Assembly: GCA_964343075.1 (NCBI GenBank)
Contig: CAYFGT010000009.1
Span: forward strand, 12,784 to 76,783
Direction: 5' to 3'
From: UBA2588 sp964343075
Lineage (GTDB): Bacteria > Chloroflexota > Dehalococcoidia > Lucifugimonadales > UBA3495
Length of the DNA: 64,000 nucleotides
Positions 44,255 to 52,360 of this stretch are shown here, piece by piece (the first letter of the stretch is position 1; each line of letters begins with the position of its first letter). Position numbers and translations under genes: made by a program. The notes under the pieces are model-generated. The model was not told the origin of the DNA, did no database searches, and saw only the letters and a program-made list of their open reading frames with translations.

Positions 44255-45226
44255 TTACTTCACGTCCGTAACACACCGGAAACCTAAGTTTCCGGTAGAG
44301 CTATCTGGAGTGTTAGAACTTCGTGCAGCTATTCTGTATCTATTACAGTAGGAATCATGACATAAATAGGACCCACCTTTTATTGTTTTATACGTTCCGG
44401 GTGAGGGATCTTGGGGGAATTTTGTTAACGTATCGCTGGAATGATTAGTTGTGAACCAGTCTGAACACCATTCCCAAACATTTCCTGCCATATTGTACAA
44501 TCCGAAATTGTTAGGGCTGAATGTATTTACTGGAGCGGTGCCTATGAATCCGTCTAATTGCGTGTTATTACTGGGGAAAGTACCCTGCCACACATTACAC
44601 ATATATTTGTTATCTATCATAAGGTCATCTCCCCAAGGGTATTTTATTTGATTTAACCCTCCTGTTGCTGCGTACTCCCATTCCGCTTCGGTAGGCAATC
44701 TTTTTTTTGACCAGTTACAATATTCAACAGCATCATTCCAAGATATATGAACGACCGGATGATTCCCTCGTGTTTCTATAGATGAATCAGGTCCTTCTGG
44801 GTTGGTCCAATCAGCTCCTTTTACTACCAACCACCAAGGGGTCGCCGGGGGACTCACGTTATTGTGACTTAAAGTTTCTTCTGATATGAAGTTTTTAAAC
44901 ACGAATGACCATCCATATCGTTCGGCTTCGGTGACATACCCCGTAGACCTGACAAAATCGTTGAATTGTTGGTTAGTTACCGCCCAGCGGTCAATGTAAA
45001 ATGGGCTGATTTCTACTTGTCTGGTGGGACCTTCCCCATCATACGGATAACCTAATTGGTCGTCACTACCCATTGTGAATGTCCCGCCGTTAATGTATAC
45101 CATTGAGGGGTCGTTATCTGCTATTTGTGATGTATTTGATGTTAAAGGAGCAGATAAGTTAGGACTTATGGATGAGAAGGTGTTCCTGTCCACAGTGCAG
45201 CAGGAAGAATTTTCATGCTGGGTCAA
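44255..45226 (-). CDS. Formylglycine-generating enzyme (FGE-sulfatase family)
   Basis: Converts the sulfatase active-site Cys to formylglycine. The 323 residues carry the FGE fold opening GGTFTMGSDDQLG, GNHPVVHISWNDAVEYCNW and RLPTEAEWEYAA, and the redox cysteines Cys289 and Cys294 in GGSYLCHDSYCNRYRIAARS, spaced as in oxygen- and copper-dependent FGE. Many FGE-like proteins lack this pair; here both are present. No signal peptide, consistent with a cytoplasmic partner sulfatase. The start overlaps the upstream DUF4349 stop by 4 bp, and the sulfatase follows 23 bases downstream. Confidence 0.93.
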   Translation of the reverse strand: MTQHENSSCCTVDRNTFSSISPNLSAPLTSNTSQIADNDPSMVYINGGTFTMGSDDQLGYPYDGEGPTRQVEISPFYIDRWAVTNQQFNDFVRSTGYVTEAERYGWSFVFKNFISEETLSHNNVSPPATPWWLVVKGADWTNPEGPDSSIETRGNHPVVHISWNDAVEYCNWSKKRLPTEAEWEYAATGGLNQIKYPWGDDLMIDNKYMCNVWQGTFPSNNTQLDGFIGTAPVNTFSPNNFGLYNMAGNVWEWCSDWFTTNHSSDTLTKFPQDPSPGTYKTIKGGSYLCHDSYCNRYRIAARSSNTPDSSTGNLGFRCVTDVK

Positions 45227-46329
45227 GATTGCTCCTTTCTAGATATTAACCAGATTATAGCTCCTAGAATGGTTATTATTAGAGTTGTAACTATCGAAGT
45301 AATAGCATTTGGTGTTAAATATCTGGATTCGGTTAGAGTTACAGTAATCCTAGAGTCAATTTTACCTGCGATTTTTTCATTGGCATTTTGAGGTTCATTA
45401 GTGAATTTGTTTTTGATTGTGCCTAAACTCTCAATAAATTTAAAAGTTTTATCAAACGAGCTTCTCTTGATTAATATTGATACCTCTATACTTTGAGCGC
45501 CGTCTTTGTAATTTGATGAAATGTATTCAACATTCCCATCGTCGTTTTCGATAAAGTTGGTTATTGTGTTTAGATTTTGAGTTACATTAGATGTGGATAA
45601 TTCCATTACACCATAGGGTGCTCCGGTGCTATTACTATAAGGAGTAACTAAGCTTATATTGATTGTGGACATTAGTATTTTACTGTCATAATACTTGAGC
45701 CTTCCTTCTATTGATTCAATTTCAGAACGAATTCTGGATAGTTCCCTCTCGACGGCAACTATATCGGATATAGAAGTTGATTTATCCAGCAGATTCAGCA
45801 AACTCGTTTCTTCGCGTGTGTAATTTTTCAGACGCGCATTAAGGTCGATTAATTGCTCCGATACATCCTCTGCGCCAATAGATTTGTTTAACACGATACC
45901 CAGGCTTTCTAGTTTATCCATGAAGTGGTAAAACTCGTTCTGAGGTATTCTGAGTGTTATATTGGCATTCTGGTTGTAGTCTGTTCCATAGCTGTTCAGG
46001 TGTTCTACATAACCATTATTATTAGTGGCCATTTGCTTAATGGTGCTCAAATTAGCTTCTATCGAATCAACTTCTATTGTGATTGATCCGGTGTAAATTT
46101 CGCTTGAGTCATCAGTGTTTAGGGATGACTTACTGTGATTTGTGGAAGGCTCGGGCATTATGCTCATTTCACTAACTTGGGAAACTATCGGAGATGACAT
46201 TATCGAGTCTTCCATCACATATTCCGCAGACATGTCACTGTTGGATGTAGGCCAAATGGAACATCCAACAGTTAACAACATTATCAATATTGTAAGAATG
46301 CCTGTGGTATGGAAATAGCGGGTAAGCAT
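45223..46329 (-). CDS. DUF4349 lipoprotein
   Basis: Membrane-associated protein of 368 residues. A lipobox LLTVGC near residue 23 gives an extracytoplasmic lipoprotein. The DUF4349 domain follows, with a long coiled coil (EDVSEQLIDLNARLKNYTREETSL, DIVAVERELSRIRSEIESIE), a beta-rich repeat (GNVEYISSNYKDGAQSIEVSI) and a C-terminal TM helix ending in a basic tail. Function of DUF4349 is unknown. Its translational coupling to FGE suggests a shared promoter and perhaps shared regulation, but a mechanistic link to the cytoplasmic sulfatase is not evident. Confidence 0.85.
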   Translation of the reverse strand: MLTRYFHTTGILTILIMLLTVGCSIWPTSNSDMSAEYVMEDSIMSSPIVSQVSEMSIMPEPSTNHSKSSLNTDDSSEIYTGSITIEVDSIEANLSTIKQMATNNNGYVEHLNSYGTDYNQNANITLRIPQNEFYHFMDKLESLGIVLNKSIGAEDVSEQLIDLNARLKNYTREETSLLNLLDKSTSISDIVAVERELSRIRSEIESIEGRLKYYDSKILMSTINISLVTPYSNSTGAPYGVMELSTSNVTQNLNTITNFIENDDGNVEYISSNYKDGAQSIEVSILIKRSSFDKTFKFIESLGTIKNKFTNEPQNANEKIAGKIDSRITVTLTESRYLTPNAITSIVTTLIITILGAIIWLISRKEQS

Positions 46330-46333
46330 TTAT

Positions 46334-47284
46334 TTACTCTTCATCTGGGTGAGTACTGATGAATTTACCTGCTTTGTTAGCATCGATATCAGCCCGCAAT
46401 TCTACACCGGCTGCTTCTTCTTGAAGTTTAGTTGTAATACTACTATCTGATTCAGCCCAGCCTCTGTTTAGACAAGATGCTGAAATCTGTTCAGATAAAT
46501 TAGCTATTGGCATAGGAACATTATATTCTCTGCCTAATTCAGTAGCTAGCGCTATATCTTTATGTGCTAGTTGGAGTGCAAAAGATGCAGGTTCATAATT
46601 TCCTGTAAATGCCATTCTAGGCAACCCTTCGTGCAGCACACGCATCCTACCTAGAGATCCTCTTCTTATTGCTTCCCACAATAATTCTAAATCTACTCCT
46701 GCTTTTACCCCTAAAGTTAAGCCTTCGACAATCGCTTGTCTCACGCCATGCCCAATCATGTTGTGGGCTAGTTTAGCTATAGTTCCTGCGCCAATTTCTC
46801 CGCAGTATGTTACTTTGTCTCCGAATGAATCTAAGAGAGGTTTTACTCTGTCATAGATTTCGCGATTACCTCCAACCATTACCGCTAGATTTCCACTCGA
46901 TGCACCAGTTTTCCCTCCACTGACCGGTGCATCTAAAACATATGCACCTTTCTCTCTGTAGATAGGTTCAAGTTCCCGTATTAATGTAGGTCTACTAGTG
47001 GATAAATCGATGTAAATAGTCCCAGGCTGAATTCCTTCAAGAATCCCTTCTTTTGTTGTTGATACTAATTCGACTTCTTTGGGCCCAGGTAAGGAAGTGA
47101 ACACCACATTACAGCGAGTGGCTACATCAGCAGGTGAACTACCTAGAGAAGCTCCGCCTTCTAGTAATGGCTTAGTCATTTCTTCTCTGAGATCATACAC
47201 AACCATTGGGTATCCAGCTTTTTGGATATTTAGCGACATCCCTCCGCCCATGTTACCGAGTCCTATAAATCCAACTGTTTCCAT
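46334..47284 (-). CDS. HIBADH-family NAD(P)-dependent oxidoreductase
   Basis: Second 3-hydroxyisobutyrate-dehydrogenase-type enzyme, 316 residues. Rossmann GFIGLGNMGGGMSLNI, DAPVSGGKTGASSGNLAVMVGG and catalytic Lys in AKLAHNMIGHG are intact. It differs from the paralog at 41.0 kb in the C-terminal extension (GKFISTHPDEE). Placed 4 bases upstream of the DUF4349 start in the same strand, so it may head the sulfatase operon. Substrate unknown. Confidence 0.9.
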   Translation of the reverse strand: METVGFIGLGNMGGGMSLNIQKAGYPMVVYDLREEMTKPLLEGGASLGSSPADVATRCNVVFTSLPGPKEVELVSTTKEGILEGIQPGTIYIDLSTSRPTLIRELEPIYREKGAYVLDAPVSGGKTGASSGNLAVMVGGNREIYDRVKPLLDSFGDKVTYCGEIGAGTIAKLAHNMIGHGVRQAIVEGLTLGVKAGVDLELLWEAIRRGSLGRMRVLHEGLPRMAFTGNYEPASFALQLAHKDIALATELGREYNVPMPIANLSEQISASCLNRGWAESDSSITTKLQEEAAGVELRADIDANKAGKFISTHPDEE

Positions 47285-47353
47285 ACTAATTCTCCTATGG
47301 TATTGATAAGCGAATTGTAGTTAAATGAGATTAAGCGGTCAACAATAATTTAG

Positions 47354-47382
47354 TTGTAAATACATGTGGCCAAATATAGAAT
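47354..47382 (+). promoter_or_regulatory. Candidate promoter for the GlcG-NHL pair
   Basis: TTGTAA (47354-47359), 17-base spacer, TAGAAT (47377-47382). Predicted start near 47389, 21 bases before the ribosome site ggaagg and the ATG at 47410. The same TTGTAA hexamer with 17-base spacing recurs before the dienelactone hydrolase. Confidence 0.45.
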
Positions 47383-47409
47383 GAATTCATTTCTGGAAGG
47401 AGTGAACCG

Positions 47410-47826
47410 ATGTATACAAAAGAAGTTTTGAGTTTAGAACAAGTAAGACGTGCGATGAATACTATGTTGGACCAAGTACTTAAAGAGCCAGGACGGCCGG
47501 TCGCTATTGCTATTTTGGATGAAAATACGAATTTGCTAAATTATTCCAGAATGGATGGATGCAGATTAAATCCACAAAGTGTAGCTATAAGAAAAGCTTA
47601 TACATCGGTGATGTTTGCACAGAATTCTTCAGACTTTGCAGAGAGACTTAAGAACGACAACAGACAGGTGACAGATTTTGGTAATCCTAGTTTGGTTGCT
47701 GTAAAAGGTGGAGTAGTTGTTTTGGGTAAGACCGGAGATGTCCTAGGGGGGATCGGGGTTAGTGGCTTAACCGCTGAAGAAGATGAAGAAATTGCTTTAC
47801 TAGGATTGAAAGCGTTAGATTTATAA
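47410..47826 (+). CDS. GlcG/HbpS-family heme- or small-ligand-binding protein
   Basis: Protein of 138 residues from the GlcG/HbpS family (PF03928-type). Recognisable pattern: LEQVRRAMNTMLDQV, PVAIAILDEN, MDGCRLNPQSVAIRKAYTSVMF and a C-terminal GGVVVLGKTGDVLGGIGVSGLTAEEDEE. Members bind heme or glycolate-related ligands and sometimes act with two-component sensors; no such partner is present. A cytoplasmic protein, followed 24 bases later by an NHL propeller gene. Confidence 0.85.
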   Translation: MYTKEVLSLEQVRRAMNTMLDQVLKEPGRPVAIAILDENTNLLNYSRMDGCRLNPQSVAIRKAYTSVMFAQNSSDFAERLKNDNRQVTDFGNPSLVAVKGGVVVLGKTGDVLGGIGVSGLTAEEDEEIALLGLKALDL

Positions 47827-47849
47827 GATTGTAGGAGAAAAACATTATT

Positions 47850-48881
47850 ATGGAATTTGAAACTGGAATAATTAATACATTTGTTGGTAGTGGAGAACTC
47901 GGCACTGAAGGAGATGGTGGTTTACATGATAAAGCGCAACTTAATGAACCGTTTATGTGTGCATTTGACTCGGATGGAAATTTGTTTTTTTGCGAAAGTA
48001 GAGGAAACAGAGTCCGTAAAGTTGATATGAAAACCGGTATAGTTAGTGGAATTGCAGGAACCGGAGGTATCGGTTATTCAGGGGATGGTGGACCGGCGAT
48101 TGAAGCAACCTTTAATGAGCTTTATGGTCTTCAGGTGGATGTTAACGGTGATGTATATGTGGTTGATCGACTTAATAGTGTGGTGCGTAAAATTGATCAG
48201 TCTACTGGTGTTATAAACACTGTTGCAGGTACAGGTGAAGCAGGTTATTCAGGTGATAATGGGCCAGGGACCGAAGCGATGTTAAATGAACCTAATGACT
48301 GTTTTCTTGATGGCAAAGGAGGTCTGTTAATCGCGGATGTTCAAGATCAAAGGATTCGTAGACTAGATTTGACATCTGGGATTATAACAACGTTTGCAGG
48401 TAATGGAGAGACTGGACGCGATGGAGACGGTGGCCCAGCAACACAGGCGAGCATATTCGGGGCAAGAGCAGTTTGTACAGATTCTCAAGGTAACACATAT
48501 ATATGTGAACGAAATGGTAATGGCATAAGAATCGTTGATTCAAAAGGTGTCATGCATACTTATGCTGGCACAGGTGAAAGAGGCTACGAAGGAGATGGCG
48601 GTACTGCTATCGATGCAACTTGGGGTGCTCCTAAAGCAATAAGATGTGATGTTAATGATAATTTAGTAGTGGTTGACACAGAAAATCACGCAATCAGAGT
48701 TATAGATAAAGATACTCACTTAGTCACTACAGTTGCAGGAGGCAAATTAGGTGGTGATGGAGATGGAGGTCCAGCTACTAGTGCCGGGCTGGATAGGCCT
48801 CACGGCTGTGATATTGACTCTAGCGGCAATATTTTTATCGCGGATAGTAATAACCATAGAATCCGGGTTGTTGGGGCTTGA
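47850..48881 (+). CDS. NHL-repeat six-bladed beta-propeller protein without signal peptide
   Basis: A 343-residue propeller with about six repeats that share a GDGGPA-type turn, for example GYSGDGGPAIEATF, GYSGDNGPGTEAML, GRDGDGGPATQASI and GDGDGGPATSAGL, each followed by the NHL pattern of GN..V.D....IR..D. The repeats cover nearly the whole protein. Most NHL proteins are secreted; here the first residues MEFETGIINTFVGSG contain no signal peptide or anchor, so it appears cytoplasmic. Possibly a lactonase-like or scaffold protein; catalysis cannot be inferred. Confidence 0.82.
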   Translation: MEFETGIINTFVGSGELGTEGDGGLHDKAQLNEPFMCAFDSDGNLFFCESRGNRVRKVDMKTGIVSGIAGTGGIGYSGDGGPAIEATFNELYGLQVDVNGDVYVVDRLNSVVRKIDQSTGVINTVAGTGEAGYSGDNGPGTEAMLNEPNDCFLDGKGGLLIADVQDQRIRRLDLTSGIITTFAGNGETGRDGDGGPATQASIFGARAVCTDSQGNTYICERNGNGIRIVDSKGVMHTYAGTGERGYEGDGGTAIDATWGAPKAIRCDVNDNLVVVDTENHAIRVIDKDTHLVTTVAGGKLGGDGDGGPATSAGLDRPHGCDIDSSGNIFIADSNNHRIRVVGA

Positions 48882-48888
48882 ATTGGTA

Positions 48889-49968
48889 CTAGATTAATCT
48901 CTTGATTAATGAATCCGGTAAATCTTGGAAGCGTTGTTGAAAAATAGTCGGATTTAGATCATTTACGTGGTAGGTCGACTGTGTGAGTAATGCGACTCCA
49001 TTCAAGAAGTCATTCTCATGAATATATTCAGCCAAGATTTTTTCGTCAGGTCCTCCATTATGGTAATTGCCTAACGGAAAAGCCATGCCGGTAGTCTGAT
49101 ACCCTTCACTCCAAAAGGCACTCGCTTCGCAGACTCCTCCACTCATAAGTTGCCGTTGGCAAGTGAAACCTTTGTCTGTTTTAGTAAGGTTTTCTTTGGC
49201 TTTAACTAAAATTGATTCTGCTTCATTATCGAAAGTAGTCCCTGCATCTCCAACTCGTATTACGGGTCCTTTTCCGACCTCCGCCCCTGGTAGAGTCCTG
49301 CTGGCTTCTATAGAAACAACATAAGTAGATTTTGGGATTAATCCGGACTTTGCAAGTAATCGAGCTCCTACTAGACCAACTTCTTCAGCGCAAGTAAAAA
49401 TCCCGTAAATAGGTTGTTTGTCTTCTGAAGAAATTCGAGATTTTAGAATTGATATCATTGCTGCGCATCCAGCTAAATCATCCAATGCGCGCATCGTAAT
49501 AATGTTAGATTCAAGTTTGAAATCAACTAGGTCAAAAACCGCTGGTACTGGTAGTGTATCAATACTATTAAGTGCATCGGAATAGACAAGGAAAGTGGAA
49601 TTATCTACCGGGTTCGGACCAACTATATGGCCTTTATACCTCGAGTTTGGTTCAATAACGATCTGAACATCCACTCCTTCCTTACTACCGTACGAAGGAA
49701 TTCCTCCTAAAGGTTTTGCAACTAGGTGTTCTGCAGTATGGTCAATAATTTCGAATCCTGGGTGATCCATATGAGCTATAAAGGCGATCCCACGGTCAGA
49801 GGAATTGTCAGTATTTATACTAGCGATGATATTGTTGTACCTATCTTTGACCCAAGGAATATCTGATTCATCTAAAAGTGAACAGATTTTGGAAGACATC
49901 CAGGTTTCATGGAATGAGACTGCTGGGATGTTACCTAATTCCGATAATATTTGTAATGATGGTTCCAT
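48889..49968 (-). CDS. M42-family metallo-aminopeptidase
   Basis: Dinuclear-zinc aminopeptidase or glutamyl-peptidase-like hydrolase of 359 residues. Metal ligands and catalytic residues: His-Asp in AHMDHPGFEI, the bridging Asp in RALDDLAGCAA, Glu-Glu in TCAEEVGLVG, Asp/His near the C-terminus (ALPLGNYHNG-type region MAFPLGNYHNGGPDE). The fold order matches M42 tetrahedral aminopeptidases. Stand-alone gene; cytoplasmic peptide trimming is the likely job. Confidence 0.9.
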   Translation of the reverse strand: MEPSLQILSELGNIPAVSFHETWMSSKICSLLDESDIPWVKDRYNNIIASINTDNSSDRGIAFIAHMDHPGFEIIDHTAEHLVAKPLGGIPSYGSKEGVDVQIVIEPNSRYKGHIVGPNPVDNSTFLVYSDALNSIDTLPVPAVFDLVDFKLESNIITMRALDDLAGCAAMISILKSRISSEDKQPIYGIFTCAEEVGLVGARLLAKSGLIPKSTYVVSIEASRTLPGAEVGKGPVIRVGDAGTTFDNEAESILVKAKENLTKTDKGFTCQRQLMSGGVCEASAFWSEGYQTTGMAFPLGNYHNGGPDEKILAEYIHENDFLNGVALLTQSTYHVNDLNPTIFQQRFQDLPDSLIKRLI

Positions 49969-50070
49969 TATTTTAAATTCCTACTTTACATATGTTGAAA
50001 CTAGAGGGATATGAGCCTACATGGTAACATACGACATAAATTGGTATTTATAAGATGATAGAGGTATATT

Positions 50071-51150
50071 TTGTTAAAGCAATTCAAAGTTAATCCCGAA
50101 GATTCTTTGTTGGTACAGTCTAAAGATTTAGGTGACTTAGTATCAGCAATCTTTCAGAAAATGGGAGTACCTAAAGAGGATGCAGATCTTGGTGCAGATG
50201 TGCTTGTTTCTGCTGATTTAAGAGGAGTTGATTCTCACGGGGTGTCTAACATGCTGCGGAATTATGTGAACGGTTACACAGCAGGACAGATTAATCCCAC
50301 TCCTGACATGAAGATAATCAAAGAAAGTCCAGCTACTGCTAACATCGATTCTGATCGCGGATTAGGAATTATTACAGTTCCCAAAGCAATGGATATTGCT
50401 ATAGAGAAGGCGAATACAGTAGGTGTTGGTATGGTTACTATAGGCAATGCTAGGCATCTAGGTATGGCTTCTTACCATGCTATGAAAGCGTTAGAGCATG
50501 ACATGATAGGCGTATGTATGACTAGTTGTCCCCCTTCTGTGTTGCCTACTTATGGGGCAGAGCCCAGATTAGGAACCAACCCAATTGCTATGGCGGTCCC
50601 TGCTAAAAATGATCATCCGTTTGTATTTGATGCTGCGACGAGTGCGGTAGCTAGTAACAAGATCGGTATTGCTCGTAGACTAGGAGCCAAACTTGAACCA
50701 GGTTGGTTAGCTGATGAATTTGGAACACCGATTATGGAAACGATGGATGTTCCAGAAAAGTATCAATTGCTTCCCGTTGGTGCGACCAGAGAGCTAGGTT
50801 CTCATAAAGGGTATGGGTTATCTTGTATAGTTGATATTTTGGGTGGTGTATTAACAGGGTTTGGCTATGGAGCCAACCCAGGAAGGCCTAACTTTGGGCA
50901 TTATGTTGCTGCTTACAAAATTGATGCTTTTACAGATGTGGAAGAATTCAAATCTACTATGGATGAATGGATGCACATGATGAAGAGTACTAAACCAGCG
51001 CCAGGAGAAGAAAGAGTGATGGTAGCTGGTCAACCTGAGTATGAAATGGAAATGATTAGATCCAAAGAAGGCATCCCATTGCATGAAGAAGTAGTGGATT
51101 GGTTTAAAGATATTTGTGGGGAATTATCGATAGATTTTTCTTTGGGGTAA
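50071..51150 (+). CDS. Ldh2/malate-lactate dehydrogenase family protein
   Basis: NAD(P)-dependent dehydrogenase of the Ldh2 family (malate, ureidoglycolate, 2,3-diketogulonate-type), 359 residues, TTG start. Signature SADLRGVDSHGVSN holds the catalytic His, with NARHLGMASYH and the SHKGYGLS pocket. This fold is unrelated to classic LDH/MDH. A two-TM small protein follows. The 2-hydroxyacid substrate is undetermined. Confidence 0.91.
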   Translation: MLKQFKVNPEDSLLVQSKDLGDLVSAIFQKMGVPKEDADLGADVLVSADLRGVDSHGVSNMLRNYVNGYTAGQINPTPDMKIIKESPATANIDSDRGLGIITVPKAMDIAIEKANTVGVGMVTIGNARHLGMASYHAMKALEHDMIGVCMTSCPPSVLPTYGAEPRLGTNPIAMAVPAKNDHPFVFDAATSAVASNKIGIARRLGAKLEPGWLADEFGTPIMETMDVPEKYQLLPVGATRELGSHKGYGLSCIVDILGGVLTGFGYGANPGRPNFGHYVAAYKIDAFTDVEEFKSTMDEWMHMMKSTKPAPGEERVMVAGQPEYEMEMIRSKEGIPLHEEVVDWFKDICGELSIDFSLG

Positions 51151-51166
51151 AGTATTCGAGCTTTAA

Positions 51167-51370
51167 ATGAAATTACTAAAGATTGTAATTGTACTGATTG
51201 GCCTATTAATAATATTGAGATTTATTGCTCCTGCTGTGTTGCCTCGAGCTTTCTCGTACGTATTTAATTCAGGGTTGGCATTTACTAGATCGCAGGTGGA
51301 ACTATTACTTATATCAGCCTCAGTGATAATAGTTCTTCTTCTGTTCAGGATCTTCAGAATGAAAAAATGA
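51167..51370 (+). CDS. Small two-TM membrane protein
   Basis: A 67-residue protein with two hydrophobic segments (about residues 4-24 and 42-63) and a basic C-terminus MKK. No recognised family. It starts 17 bases after the dehydrogenase stop and ends 2 bases before a convergent hydrolase stop. The alternation of hydrophobic helices with short polar turns and its fit between two gene ends support coding, but it is short enough to be doubtful. Confidence 0.6.
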   Translation: MKLLKIVIVLIGLLIILRFIAPAVLPRAFSYVFNSGLAFTRSQVELLLISASVIIVLLLFRIFRMKK

Positions 51371-51372
51371 TT

Positions 51373-52197
51373 TTATACTAAGAAGTTATTCACTAGTTTT
51401 ACAAACTCGTCAGTCTGTTCCATGTGTGGGAGGTGGCCACAGTTGTCGATCAGGTTTAATTGTGAATTTGGTATGGCGTGTTGAAACAGAGTCGCGCATT
51501 CAGGAGGTATCACAGCGTCGTTTTTACCCCAGATTATTTGAACTGGATTCTTAACTCTGTTTAATGTATAAGGGAGTTTGGGATCAAACATGTATGGCTT
51601 CCAGCATAGTCTGACAGCAGTTTCTCTGTTCTTGTCAGCAACGTATTGGGGATTGAAACTGCCTGTTGATCCAGTGATGTAATATGTCCCGGATGGAGCA
51701 TCAGCATTTTCAAATACTTTCTCAAATTCAGGTACTTGACTAGAATTTTTAACCATTAGTTGGGCAACCTGTTGAGGGGTTAGCAGAAATATATCAACTA
51801 TGTCTGATTGTTGTGGTTTAATCCCTGCAGAGTCGACTAGTACTACTTTGTTGAAGAGGCTAGGTGAAACAGAAAGTAATTCTGCTGCAATCCATCCGCC
51901 TATAGAAAAGCCGATTAAATTACAGTTTTCTAACTGTAATTCTTCTATGAACCAGCTGTAAAAACAGCTGAGGTCACTGATGGTTTGAATCCAGGAAGGT
52001 TTTTCTGAATTCCCAAAACCTGGATGAGAAGGGATGTAAACTGTGTGATTTTGTGATAGTTGCTCGGCATATTCAAGCCATCCTAGGCTTCCATCTGTTC
52101 CATGAAGGATTAGTAAAGGATCTCCTGATCCTCCTGTCAACATTTCAATTTGTGTATTACATATATTTAGGGTTTCTAGTTTAAAATCTCCGGCCAT
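51373..52197 (-). CDS. Alpha/beta-hydrolase
   Basis: Hydrolase of 274 residues. Oxyanion start LLILHGTDGSLGWLEY, nucleophile elbow GFSIGGWIAAEL (Ser), acid Asp in IWGKNDAVIPPE, and catalytic His in DNCGHLPHMEQ. It resembles 2-hydroxymuconate-semialdehyde or other carbon-carbon bond hydrolases at low level. Stand-alone on the minus strand. No secretion signal. Confidence 0.89.
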   Translation of the reverse strand: MAGDFKLETLNICNTQIEMLTGGSGDPLLILHGTDGSLGWLEYAEQLSQNHTVYIPSHPGFGNSEKPSWIQTISDLSCFYSWFIEELQLENCNLIGFSIGGWIAAELLSVSPSLFNKVVLVDSAGIKPQQSDIVDIFLLTPQQVAQLMVKNSSQVPEFEKVFENADAPSGTYYITGSTGSFNPQYVADKNRETAVRLCWKPYMFDPKLPYTLNRVKNPVQIIWGKNDAVIPPECATLFQHAIPNSQLNLIDNCGHLPHMEQTDEFVKLVNNFLV

Positions 52198-52360
52198 GTG
52201 GTTACAGCTCCTTCCCGATATATCATTGATTAATCCTAAAGGCGGAACAGATGATGGTCAAGTTTCGCCTTAGCTCGATTTGGTGAAAAATGTAAATGAG
52301 GTTACAATTTATCTGTAGCTATTTATGTTATAAGTTTTCAGTATTAATAGAGGTTATGCA

